Below are positions 6,971 to 14,398 of a stretch of 17,254 nt of DNA, piece by piece; position 1 is the first letter of the stretch, and each line of letters begins with the position of its first letter. A program made the translations under genes and the position numbers. The stretch lies in NCBI GenBank assembly GCA_964609965.1, contig CAZSTS010000031.1:1-17254 (forward strand), in the 5' to 3' direction. The notes beneath the pieces were generated by a model, which was not told the origin of the DNA, did no database searches, and worked only from the letters and a program-made list of their open reading frames with translations. The stretch is from JAHJDR01 sp964609965 (lineage in GTDB: Bacteria > UBA10199 > JADGCS01).

Positions 6971-7393
6971 TTATTTTGCGTCTAATAGTTCTACCTCAAA
7001 AATAAGATCGGAATTTGGTGGAATAGCTCGTCCAGCTCCTCTGCTGCCATAACCTAAAACAGCAGGGATGTAGAGAGTTCGTTTTCCGCCAACCTTCATC
7101 CCTGTCACACCTTCGTCCCAGCCCTTGATCACACTACCTATACCTAGCATAAAAACAAAGGGTTTGCCCCGATCTACTGAACTATCAAACTTATTTCCTT
7201 TTTGGTCACTTTTATTGAGCCAACCAGTGTAATGAACCGTCACGTGTTTGCCATAAGTAGCCTCAACACCATCACCTACTTTTTGATCTTGGTATTTAAG
7301 ACCAGAATCTGTTGTCACCGTATTTGTTGCCGCTATAACAAGTGTTGTTGGGAAAAGTACCATTAATGTAAAAATCGCTAATTTTTTAAACAT
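6971..7393 (-). CDS. Exported FKBP-type peptidyl-prolyl cis-trans isomerase
   Basis: The 140-residue protein carries one FKBP domain, a proline isomerase that helps exported proteins fold. Residues 1-22 form a signal peptide (KK, hydrophobic core, cleavage near VIA-A), so it acts in the periplasm. The domain runs from about residue 28 to 138 with the usual landmarks: VTVHYTGWL (51-59), FDSS (69-72), GSVIKGWDEGVTGMKVGGKR (86-105), YIPAVLGYGSRGAG (108-121) and IPPNSDLIFEVELL (124-137). The start is supported by a strong AGGAGG 8 nt before the ATG. It is the first gene of the leftward FKBP-cmoB-DUF455 group, and a weak candidate promoter lies about 50 nt upstream. Confidence 0.94.
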   Translation of the reverse strand: MFKKLAIFTLMVLFPTTLVIAATNTVTTDSGLKYQDQKVGDGVEATYGKHVTVHYTGWLNKSDQKGNKFDSSVDRGKPFVFMLGIGSVIKGWDEGVTGMKVGGKRTLYIPAVLGYGSRGAGRAIPPNSDLIFEVELLDAK

Positions 7394-7439
7394 GAAAACG
7401 CCTCCTATTGTTAAATAAACCTTCGCCTAAAGCCGCCGT

Positions 7440-7468
7440 ATATTATCTATTTTAATCAAAGTTTGCAA
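7440..7468 (-). promoter_or_regulatory. Candidate promoter of the FKBP-cmoB-DUF455 group
   Basis: Reading leftward, TTGCAA (7468-7463) and TAATAT (7445-7440) are separated by 17 bp. Each matches four of six consensus positions. The predicted start would leave a leader of about 40 nt. Confidence 0.4.
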
Positions 7469-7589
7469 ATGGAACGCCCCCCTGTGCAGGCTTATTTTGC
7501 TTGTGATATTAATGGTTTGGCGACATGAAAAAAACAATCTTTTTTTTCTTCCACTAGGTAAAGACTTGAAAAAAACAGTGGGGAAAAAG

Positions 7590-7618
7590 ATGACATGCAA
7601 AAGGCTTGATGATATAAT
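7590..7618 (+). promoter_or_regulatory. Sigma70-type promoter of the lipoprotein gene
   Basis: ATGACA (7590-7595; five of six) and a perfect TATAAT (7613-7618) are separated by 17 bp. The predicted start near 7625 gives a leader of about 117 nt containing T-rich tracts. Apart from this promoter and the FKBP promoter, I see nothing else in the 348-bp intergenic region. Confidence 0.75.
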
Positions 7619-7741
7619 AAACATTCGCGCTTTTTTTGTTTAATTTTTTTTGAGTGATTTCAATGGTTCTTAGAAAATATTCGCTTGTCTTGCTAAGGAT
7701 TAATTGTCATTAATAATAAAACTTTAACCTGAGGGGGAAAA

Positions 7742-8539
7742 ATGAAACTTATTCAATACACATTAGCAATTTTTTGCTTATGTCTTGTGGTTGCCTGTGG
7801 CAGCACATCAGATTCTTCGACTTCAACAACAGGAACCGTTACCTTAACTGGTGGATCTGCTGCCATTTCAACAAGCTTGTCATCACCTATGTATGCAACT
7901 ACAACAGGGGCAATTAATCACATCTATGTCAGACCCTATGTTGTTTCTTTAGGAGCAGAAGATGATTGTACCGAAGTTGATACTTGGTATCCCGTTATTA
8001 ATGATGGTGTAGCTGACATTTCTGATTGTACAACAGCCCTTACAAGCGCTGCTGCTTCTGCTGACTCTTCCGGCTTTTTTGACATGACAGGCTCACCCGA
8101 GATGGGATCTGCTAGCGTTCCAGGTGACACTTCTTATGCCTGTATAAAAGTCACCATGTGTGATCAGCTTGTATGGACAACGGCTGACGAAGACCTTTCT
8201 GTTAATTGTAGTGGCGACAATGTTGAAGATGTATACAACGCCCATAGTGGTGGCACTGATGACACTGCAGAGATCACTACTTATTATTGGAGCTCGGGCG
8301 ATACAGCAACAACGGGTGATGATTCAGGTAGCGCTGCCACACCAATGGTACTCGCTGACGCTGTAACAGTTACAGGCGGAGGAACCACAGCTCTTCTTTT
8401 TACATTCACCAACGTCCCTACAACTGGTGGCTGGGTTGGCACTTATCTTCCTGAAGGAGAAGCAGAAGAAGGCAGTGAAATACCAGAAGGTTGTGGCATC
8501 TCTGCCCCAACAATGTCTATTACAGAAGTCACAGAATAA
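7742..8539 (+). CDS. Putative lipoprotein of unknown function
   Basis: The predicted product has 265 residues. The N-terminus is a lipoprotein signal (hydrophobic stretch at 5-17, lipobox VVAC with Cys19), so the protein should be lipid-anchored. There is no Lys or Arg between the lipobox and the end apart from a few residues, and the mature part is acidic and rich in Thr, Ser, Gly and Asp, a composition common in surface beta proteins. Seven Cys residues follow the lipid-anchored one. I recognise no domain. The start has GAGGGGG just upstream of the ATG. It forms its own transcription unit between a good promoter and a bidirectional terminator. Confidence 0.82.
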   Translation: MKLIQYTLAIFCLCLVVACGSTSDSSTSTTGTVTLTGGSAAISTSLSSPMYATTTGAINHIYVRPYVVSLGAEDDCTEVDTWYPVINDGVADISDCTTALTSAAASADSSGFFDMTGSPEMGSASVPGDTSYACIKVTMCDQLVWTTADEDLSVNCSGDNVEDVYNAHSGGTDDTAEITTYYWSSGDTATTGDDSGSAATPMVLADAVTVTGGGTTALLFTFTNVPTTGGWVGTYLPEGEAEEGSEIPEGCGISAPTMSITEVTE

Positions 8540-8559
8540 AATTCTTTATCTTTAATAAT

Positions 8560-8593
8560 AAAAAAGGGAGCTGAATTTCAGCTCCCTTTTTTT
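8560..8593. terminator. Bidirectional Rho-independent terminator
   Basis: The stem GGGAGCTG/CAGCTCCC (8566-8573 with 8579-8586, loop AATTT) is flanked by A6 on the left and T7 on the right. It can end the rightward lipoprotein transcript and the leftward pentapeptide-repeat transcript, whose stop is at 8623. Confidence 0.92.
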
Positions 8594-8622
8594 GTACATG
8601 ACCACCCCATTACACCCTAAAC

Positions 8623-9747
8623 TTAACCTACAGCCCTAATCTGAGCTAAAGTTATCGTTCCACCATGTTCTTCAATCCATGTTTTTTGTTCTTGAGTCAC
8701 AAGAACATTTGTGAACACAATTCCAAAGCAATTTTCTGGCAATTGCGCTCCAAGCAAATTAGACCCGATAAATTTGGCTCCAACTAAACAAGCCCTACTT
8801 AAATCTGCCTCACGTAAATCAGCTTCAAGAAAGTCAGCCCCTGTAAAATCAGCATTTTGTAAATTAGCACCTTGCAATTTTGTTGAAACAAGCCTTGTAA
8901 AACTAAATTTAGCTTCTTGGAATAAATCACTGCCTTGCAAAAATGCATCTTCCAAAATAACACCTCTCAAGGAAACACCTCTCAAATCAGCTCCTCGCAG
9001 ATCAGCCTTTTCTAAGATTAGATCACTGCTTTTGACACCTCTTAAACTTGCCCCTTGTAAATTTGCTGCAACAAGAGAAGCCCTAAAAAGGTCAGCCTGT
9101 TCCAAATTTGCCAATTCCAAATCAGCATCTCTTAAATTAGCATTTCTAAAATCACCAACTAAGCGAACACCATTAAGGTTACCGCCCCTTTGAAGGATGG
9201 TTTCGGCAACACCCTTGTCTACAATAGCCCCGTCAAAAGGAATGCCACTGCAATCCTTGGGGAGAAGCCTTGCCTGCCCTTGTAAATCATCTCCACAAAA
9301 ATCTGCTTTGCTCCTATCAGCAAATCGAGAATACCAGATTTCTTCATCTCGCACGGGAATCTTCAAAGATTGTAAACGAGCTACTTTACGATTATACATA
9401 GCTGTTGCTACCCGAGTTGCGATTCTATAACCACCAACCCCTGCCAAAACGACAGCCCCAGCCCCTAAACCTATCAATGCAGTAGTAGGATGAATAAAAG
9501 CGACTTCTCTTGCTTCTTGTGCCACAGCCAATCCAGGAACTGATAATGTTGCACCCGCAGCAACAGCCTCTCTCGTCAATAAAGGAGACAAAACGCGTGG
9601 CACTGCCTTTACCAAACCAAATCCTTTGTTAAATAAAAAACTGAAATCCTGTCCCGCTGTTGTCACAACAGAAGATGTCCCTGCACCCATAACATTAGAC
9701 ATCGCTCCGTTAACAGAAGCTGTCCCTGCAACACACTCAACACCCAT
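8623..9747 (-). CDS. Membrane-anchored pentapeptide-repeat protein
   Basis: The 374-residue protein has a low-complexity Ala/Gly/Val-rich N-terminus, one likely membrane segment (about 89-107, ALIGLGAGAVVLAGVGGY), a short basic linker, and then about 30 pentapeptide repeats at 190-340 of the A(D/N)LXX type, such as ANLRDADLELANLEQADL. Such repeats form a right-handed quadrilateral beta-helix. There is an irregular break near 276-290. Cysteines at 151, 166, 320 and 340 bracket the repeats. No catalytic domain is seen. Pentapeptide proteins range from gyrase-protecting DNA mimics to scaffolds, and the sequence alone does not say which applies here. The start has AGGAGGG next to the ATG. A 52-bp palindromic element lies immediately upstream. 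Confidence 0.88.
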   Translation of the reverse strand: MGVECVAGTASVNGAMSNVMGAGTSSVVTTAGQDFSFLFNKGFGLVKAVPRVLSPLLTREAVAAGATLSVPGLAVAQEAREVAFIHPTTALIGLGAGAVVLAGVGGYRIATRVATAMYNRKVARLQSLKIPVRDEEIWYSRFADRSKADFCGDDLQGQARLLPKDCSGIPFDGAIVDKGVAETILQRGGNLNGVRLVGDFRNANLRDADLELANLEQADLFRASLVAANLQGASLRGVKSSDLILEKADLRGADLRGVSLRGVILEDAFLQGSDLFQEAKFSFTRLVSTKLQGANLQNADFTGADFLEADLREADLSRACLVGAKFIGSNLLGAQLPENCFGIVFTNVLVTQEQKTWIEEHGGTITLAQIRAVG

Positions 9748-9758
9748 ATGCCCTCCTT

Positions 9759-9810
9759 GTCCGTCGAAGCTTTTGCGACTCGCGGTGAGCGTAGTCGAAC
9801 CAAGACGGAC
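9759..9810. repeat. REP-like palindromic element in the leader of the pentapeptide-repeat gene
   Basis: Outer arms GTCCGTC (9759-9765) and GACGGAC (9804-9810) are perfect inverted repeats. They enclose a second stem CGACTCGC/GCGTAGTCG with one bulged T. The segment is GC-rich compared with its flanks and lies only a few bases upstream of the ribosome-binding site. The nested-palindrome design resembles dispersed REP-type repeats. Whether other copies exist cannot be seen here. Confidence 0.6.
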
Positions 9811-9972
9811 CTGCCCCCTAAAACTAGAATCTAAATTTATTATTTATAGGAATGTTTCCCTATATACCCAAACCTTGTATCGTCTTACCCTAAACAAAGT
9901 TGCTAAAAAAAACAGACAAAACAACACCCTTTAAAACCCAACAATCTAGACAGGTTACAACTACTTTTCTGT

Positions 9973-10434
9973 CTACATAGATCTGCTAGAAGGATTTTTG
10001 AACGCGTGCCCATTGATCATATAAGTCGCGCAAGTCACATAATTTAAGGCGCTGTTTAACAAGCTTTCTGCATTCGTTACATCACCTTGGTGTGTAATCG
10101 TAATATCTGTACAATCATTAGCATCGGCCTGAATCAACATGGCCCCACCAAGATCATAAACCTGCAAACTATAATCCCCTGCTTCATCAGTAACCCTTAA
10201 GTAAAACTTTCCTCGAGATATTAAGACTGTTTTTTGAATAGCGATTGTTTGATTGCCTTCTGAATCCGTGTACCAAGACCTGTACCATCCATCTGACCCA
10301 AGAAGAGCTCCTGTTTCAGTGTTTTTTTCATGAACCTCTCCAGAACAATAATCTGGATTTGTTTCACAAAACTCTCTATCAAATTCTTGAAAAAGAAGAC
10401 GTCCCTCAGATCTGCATTCGCTTACGATGCCCAT
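9973..10434 (-). CDS. Uncharacterised protein
   Basis: About 153 residues from the chosen start. I do not recognise it. The ATG at 10434 was chosen because GGAGG lies 5 nt upstream. An ATG at 10458 (with AAGGGG almost touching it) and a GTG at 10461 are also open and would add eight or nine residues. There is no signal peptide or membrane segment. The N-terminal half is acidic (EFDREFCETNPDYCSGEVHE); the middle looks beta-rich (GKFYLRVTDEAGDYSLQVYDLGGAMLI). There are five Cys residues, three in the first 40 codons. It lies upstream of the pentapeptide-repeat gene in the same direction, 225 bp away, with no terminator seen between them. Confidence 0.6.
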   Translation of the reverse strand: MGIVSECRSEGRLLFQEFDREFCETNPDYCSGEVHEKNTETGALLGSDGWYRSWYTDSEGNQTIAIQKTVLISRGKFYLRVTDEAGDYSLQVYDLGGAMLIQADANDCTDITITHQGDVTNAESLLNSALNYVTCATYMINGHAFKNPSSRSM

Positions 10435-10704
10435 TCTATCCTCCAACATGTTGCCCATCACCCCTTAGTAGCAAGCCTGTACAGCAAAAGACGGTTTTAT
10501 TTCAAGGCGCTAAATACAAAACCAAAGGAAAATAGCTGGTTACCCTGTTCTCTATTAAATCCATTGTATTGACGAATTTATTGTTCTGGACACCTATGTG
10601 TCCATATTTACCCTTTCTCCTATTCGCAATATTGACATCCCTTTCCCAAATCCCCTAAAGCCTCTATTAGGGTGGGGTTATAAATTCTATACCGGGAGAA
10701 TATT

Positions 10705-11868
10705 ATGACCGCTGTACGACCAATAGTTAATGTATTAGGCGCAGGTCTTGTTGGGGGAACAATGGCAGCTGATCTTGCTGCTCATTTTAATGTCAGAGTC
10801 GCTGACAGGGATCAAGGCGCTTTGGATAGGCTTGCGGGAATTCCAAACGTCAAAACACATAAAGCGGATCTCACTGACCCAGCTGCTGTAGCTCGCCTTA
10901 CACAAGGTGCTGATTGTGTTATCAGTGCAGTTCCAGGCAGATTTGGAACCCAGGTTTTACGAAGCATCATTGAAGGCAGGGGCACTAGCCGAGTTGTGGA
11001 CATTGCCTTTTCCGAAGAAGACCCCAGAGACCTAGATGGATTAGCAAGGAAACATGGCGTGACAGTTGTTCCTGATATGGGAGTTGCCCCAGGTATGTGT
11101 CATGCCTTGGTTGGGTATGGACATCAACTCTTAGGCATGAAGGCCTCAAGTGCCGAAATTCTTGTAGCTGGTTTACCAAAAAACAGACATCGCCCTTATC
11201 AATATGCATTGGTTTTTTCTTTAGAAGATGCCCTTGATGAATACATGAGAGGTGCACGTTATCTCCGTAATGGCGAAATTGTCACCCATGAAGATCCTCT
11301 TCAAGGAACAATCCCCGTAGATTTTCCTGGCGTTGGTCAATTAGAAGGCTTTTTAAGCGATGGTCTGAGAACTCTTTTAAACAGCCTAAGCATCCCTAGC
11401 ATTGTTGAGAGAACACTCCGCTACCCCGGACACATTGATGAAATGCGCGCTATGAAAGCAGCCGGTGATTTTGATAAAACACTTGTTGATGCTGGTGGCG
11501 GCAATATGAGAACACGTGTTTCAATCACCGCAGAAAAACTAGAACCCGAACTCCGATTAAAGTCCGGCGAAAAAGACATCACAATCATGCGAGTTTCTGT
11601 AACAGGACAATTAGACGGCCAAGAAGTTACTTTCGCCTGGGATCTCTACGATGAACACGATGGCACAAATCATTCCATGGCAAGAACAACTGGTTATTCA
11701 GCTACCATGGCAGCACGCATGCTTCTCCAAGGAGGCTTTGATATTGGTCCTGGAGTTGTTTTGCCCGAAATCCTCGGCGCCAATCATCCAGCAGCAATTG
11801 ATTTTATGTTAAGAGGCCTTGCAACAAGAGGCGTCGTGTATAAACCTACTGGACCTGGACTTGGGTAA
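10705..11868 (+). CDS. Saccharopine dehydrogenase family oxidoreductase, lysine 6-dehydrogenase-like
   Basis: The 387-residue NAD(P)-dependent enzyme is similar in layout to bacterial L-lysine 6-dehydrogenases and saccharopine reductases. The N-terminal Rossmann motif is GAGLVGG (12-18). The segment VVPDMGVAPGM (121-131) and the C-terminal catalytic region with PYQYALVFSLEDALDEYM, YPGHIDEM and ARTTGYSATMAARM are family landmarks. The substrate could be lysine, saccharopine or another amino acid; I cannot decide this from the sequence. The start has GGGAG 6 nt before the ATG. A TTGACA at 10632-10637 could be a -35 box, but no good -10 box follows at the right distance. The last 23 bp overlap the end of the convergent CSLREA gene. 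Confidence 0.88.
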   Translation: MTAVRPIVNVLGAGLVGGTMAADLAAHFNVRVADRDQGALDRLAGIPNVKTHKADLTDPAAVARLTQGADCVISAVPGRFGTQVLRSIIEGRGTSRVVDIAFSEEDPRDLDGLARKHGVTVVPDMGVAPGMCHALVGYGHQLLGMKASSAEILVAGLPKNRHRPYQYALVFSLEDALDEYMRGARYLRNGEIVTHEDPLQGTIPVDFPGVGQLEGFLSDGLRTLLNSLSIPSIVERTLRYPGHIDEMRAMKAAGDFDKTLVDAGGGNMRTRVSITAEKLEPELRLKSGEKDITIMRVSVTGQLDGQEVTFAWDLYDEHDGTNHSMARTTGYSATMAARMLLQGGFDIGPGVVLPEILGANHPAAIDFMLRGLATRGVVYKPTGPGLG

Positions 11869-13726
11869 AAGATTTCCTTCGAATTCTTAACCCTACAAGA
11901 AGCATAACAAATGAAAAGGCAAACAATAAGTTCGTGTTCGATGTTTTTGTATGCGAATAAGGGTTTAGAGAACAACTGCCACCTGCTTCCCCAGCACTAG
12001 GATCTGGATCTGGATCTAGCTCTTCATCAACATCTAAAATCCCATCACCATCATCGTCATCATCAGCATTATCACCAATACCATCTCCATCTGTGTCTAG
12101 CCATTCTGTAGGATCATCAGGAAACGCATCTTCGTCATCCATAATAAGATCGCCATCACGATCAGATTCAATCTCATCTGCTGGCTCATCATCATCAGTG
12201 TCTGGATCTGGGTCTGTGATTGGATCTGGATCTGGGTCAGCCTCATCTGAAGGACAGGTGTCGCTAGTTGCAGCATCACAATCATTGTTAATCCCATCAC
12301 CACAGATTTCAGTGGCATCAGGGTAAACAGAGGCATTGTCATCATCACAATCCTCCGAAAAGATTGCCCCATCACCATCTGCATCTAAATCAGTTTCTGG
12401 ATTATATTCAAAGGCACCAATATCACATACAGCTAACTCATCACCATTACCATCAATAGGTCTTTCATAACCTCTTTGATCAGTTGTGAGAACATCCCCA
12501 TTTTCATCAACACAATCACCACCAGCATCAATTGCCACACTCTCTGCACTCAAGGCATGTGTTTCTGTGACCCCTCCATTATCTGCCAAAGTTAAAATAC
12601 CAGGGTCCTCACCTAAAATATTACCTATTGTGCTACCTAATATACTCCCTACGACATGTGCCTCTACAAGATTATATCCTTCAGACACTACAGTGCCATA
12701 CAAATCATCAGCAGCTCCTGCATAATAATTATTCGCTATCAACGTATTTCTTAATACAATTACGGGATCATCCGAGACACCCAAGATTTCAACAAACATT
12801 CCTCCGCCTGATTGCGAACCAACATCACCTTCATCTATGCTATTTTCTGCTAATGTTGTATTATATAAATACGCCTCACTAAGACTTCCAAAATAAATAC
12901 CCCCACCCTTCCCCGTTGTTAAGGAGTTGTTACTAATGGTTGTGTTAACAAGATAGATTACAGCATCAGTTAAAAAAGAACTCACTCCCCCACCAAAAGC
13001 ATCAGCAGAGTTATAAGAAATGTTTGAGCTAGCTACCAAAACCTGGTTGCCCGATGTGGAATTCAAAAGGGAAATGCCTCCACCATATGGCGCTTCATTA
13101 TTATTGATATTGCTCTCATTAATATTCAGGTTAGCGTGATAAACACAGACCCCTCCTCCAAACCCAGCAGCCGTATTGTTAATAACACTTACATTATCAA
13201 GAGATATTGTAATTCCTGTGTATGAAGATGAGGAATAAATGCCGCCACCATTATCTGCTACATTACCACCTTGTATGGTCACTTGTGACAATGTAAAGTC
13301 TAAATTGTCATGCCCTATTTCAAAAATACGATCTGATAAATCTGAAGCATCAATAATAGTCAGAGCCTTGCCAGCGCCAATAATATTAACATTCCCCTCG
13401 ATATCTAAATCACCCACTCGGTCTTCGTCACTACCAGAGCTTGTTATTGAAAGAGAATATGTTCCTTCTACAAGATTAATCGTGTCTGTTTCTACCGCGT
13501 CATCATCTCCAACCACGCACTCGCCCTCACTGTTGTAATATGTTGTATTGTGATTAGAAACATAGACGGCCTCTCTGAGTGTGCACAGCCCATCATCCGC
13601 CATAATATCTTCGAAACTATTAACATTAATAGTCGCTGCCTGAAGATCAAACGACAACAATATTACAAAAACTAAAACACAAAAACTTGAAATATATTTT
13701 TTTAACCTTATTGTGATACAATTCAT
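11846..13726 (-). CDS. Surface protein with CSLREA, beta-helix, MopE-type and TSP3 modules
   Basis: The 626-residue protein has these parts in order: signal peptide (1-30, cleavage after LQA), CSLREA motif as CTLREAV (48-54), right-handed beta-helix with recurrent GGGI/NNT turns (about 145-350), DQRGYERP and DIGAFEY (416-441), MopE-type metal-binding motif (DADGDGAIFSEDCDDDN to CGDGINNDCD, 448-484), Asp/Pro linker, and TSP3-type Ca-binding repeats (523-567). A C-terminal tag follows, with GGSCSLN (Cys585), a hydrophobic segment at 599-613 and RIRRK. The tag suggests anchoring or processing at the cell envelope. Start: AAGGAG 7 nt before the ATG. A conserved palindromic operator lies 102 bp upstream. 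The last 23 bp, encoding the tail after RIRRK, overlap the convergent oxidoreductase gene. Confidence 0.9.
   Translation of the reverse strand: MNCITIRLKKYISSFCVLVFVILLSFDLQAATINVNSFEDIMADDGLCTLREAVYVSNHNTTYYNSEGECVVGDDDAVETDTINLVEGTYSLSITSSGSDEDRVGDLDIEGNVNIIGAGKALTIIDASDLSDRIFEIGHDNLDFTLSQVTIQGGNVADNGGGIYSSSSYTGITISLDNVSVINNTAAGFGGGVCVYHANLNINESNINNNEAPYGGGISLLNSTSGNQVLVASSNISYNSADAFGGGVSSFLTDAVIYLVNTTISNNSLTTGKGGGIYFGSLSEAYLYNTTLAENSIDEGDVGSQSGGGMFVEILGVSDDPVIVLRNTLIANNYYAGAADDLYGTVVSEGYNLVEAHVVGSILGSTIGNILGEDPGILTLADNGGVTETHALSAESVAIDAGGDCVDENGDVLTTDQRGYERPIDGNGDELAVCDIGAFEYNPETDLDADGDGAIFSEDCDDDNASVYPDATEICGDGINNDCDAATSDTCPSDEADPDPDPITDPDPDTDDDEPADEIESDRDGDLIMDDEDAFPDDPTEWLDTDGDGIGDNADDDDDGDGILDVDEELDPDPDPSAGEAGGSCSLNPYSHTKTSNTNLLFAFSFVMLLVGLRIRRKSFTQVQVQ
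12026..12347 (-). repeat. Paralogous C-terminal cassette, copy 1 (MopE motif, Asp/Pro linker, TSP3)
   Basis: This part of the CSLREA gene is nearly identical at DNA level to 14559-14974 in the FG-GAP gene. A stretch of more than 50 bp is the same base for base on the left side of the copy-2 gap, and another run flanks its right side with only scattered changes. Copy 2 has an extra 24-bp unit in the Asp/Pro linker. This indicates recent duplication or gene conversion between the two surface-protein genes. Confidence 0.88.
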
Positions 13727-13827
13727 AAAATTCTCCTTTTAAACATTAAAGGTTTTCTCTCCATAAAATACATATCGTCTAATCACATTAAAAGGTGCTT
13801 CATTTTAACCCCAAACAACAAAGTTTC

Positions 13828-13843
13828 GCGCACAATTGTGCTC
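13828..13843 (+). promoter_or_regulatory. Operator-like palindrome A, upstream of the CSLREA gene
   Basis: GCGCACAATTGTGCTC; its central 12 bp GCACAATTGTGC (13830-13841) are a perfect palindrome. It matches sites B and C at 13 of 16 positions and lies 102 bp before the start codon. A weak -10 candidate, GATATG, lies at 13776-13771. Confidence 0.75.
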
Positions 13844-13911
13844 AAGAAAAATGGAAAAAAAGCCCAACATTGTTTAGAGATAAATTTTTGAAATGAAAAA
13901 TGCCAAAGATG

Positions 13912-14370
13912 TCACTTGCTAAAGACATTTTCACAAGCTGGAACTTCTGGATAATAAAAAATATTTTCCACGCCCTCGAAATCTGGATCATATTCAGGAT
14001 CCCAGGCAGAAATGGCATAGCTTGTGTTACAATCTAACGATGCAATTTCATCTGTACAGGCCTTTAATGAATTCACATTAACTGTCAGCTCACCTGCCTG
14101 CAACAGGGCACTTACTGTGATGTAAAATCCTACTTCATCACCGTCTGTCGAAGGACCACCTATCTCTCCTAAGACATTATCAGACTCTAAAACCCCTTGC
14201 ATGCAGGTTCTGTCATCTAAAAAATCAGCGTAACATTCAGTTAATTTTGAACACATGGAATCTGCAATAATAAAAGCTGGATTAGCCTTAGCCGCCAAAG
14301 CCTGCCTGGCAAACAGAGCTAGAACAACAAAGACAGCACACAGAAATAATTTAGTAATAGTGTTTTTCAT
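13912..14370 (-). CDS. Cys-rich secreted protein of unknown function
   Basis: 152 residues with a signal peptide (cleavage after ALA, residue 26) that resembles that of the FG-GAP protein just upstream (LFARQALA versus LFAQKAWA). The mature part has six Cys in the pattern MCSKLTEC...TC...ACTDEIASLDC...C, enough for three disulfides. I have the impression that this Cys spacing is common in secreted proteins of Myxococcota and relatives, but I know of no function. The start has AAGGA 6 nt before the ATG. It begins 28 nt after the stop of the FG-GAP gene, so the two are almost certainly one transcript. A separate operator-bearing intergenic region follows before the CSLREA gene. Confidence 0.82.
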   Translation of the reverse strand: MKNTITKLFLCAVFVVLALFARQALAAKANPAFIIADSMCSKLTECYADFLDDRTCMQGVLESDNVLGEIGGPSTDGDEVGFYITVSALLQAGELTVNVNSLKACTDEIASLDCNTSYAISAWDPEYDPDFEGVENIFYYPEVPACENVFSK

Positions 14371-14398
14371 AATTTTCCTTATCTTTCTCTCTTAGCTT

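Noticed and set aside
8711..9430. Long rightward open frames with Lys/Ser/Pro repeats
   Set aside because: They are antisense shadows of the pentapeptide repeats; the periodic composition is created by the repeats on the other strand.
10245..10572. Rightward reading frames opposite the orphan gene
   Set aside because: They are antisense to the better-supported gene at 9973-10434, have no ribosome-binding site and show no recognisable protein features.
12093..12384. Ser/Gly-rich and Met/Gln-rich frames in the cassette
   Set aside because: They are shadows of the Asp-rich calcium-binding region in other frames.
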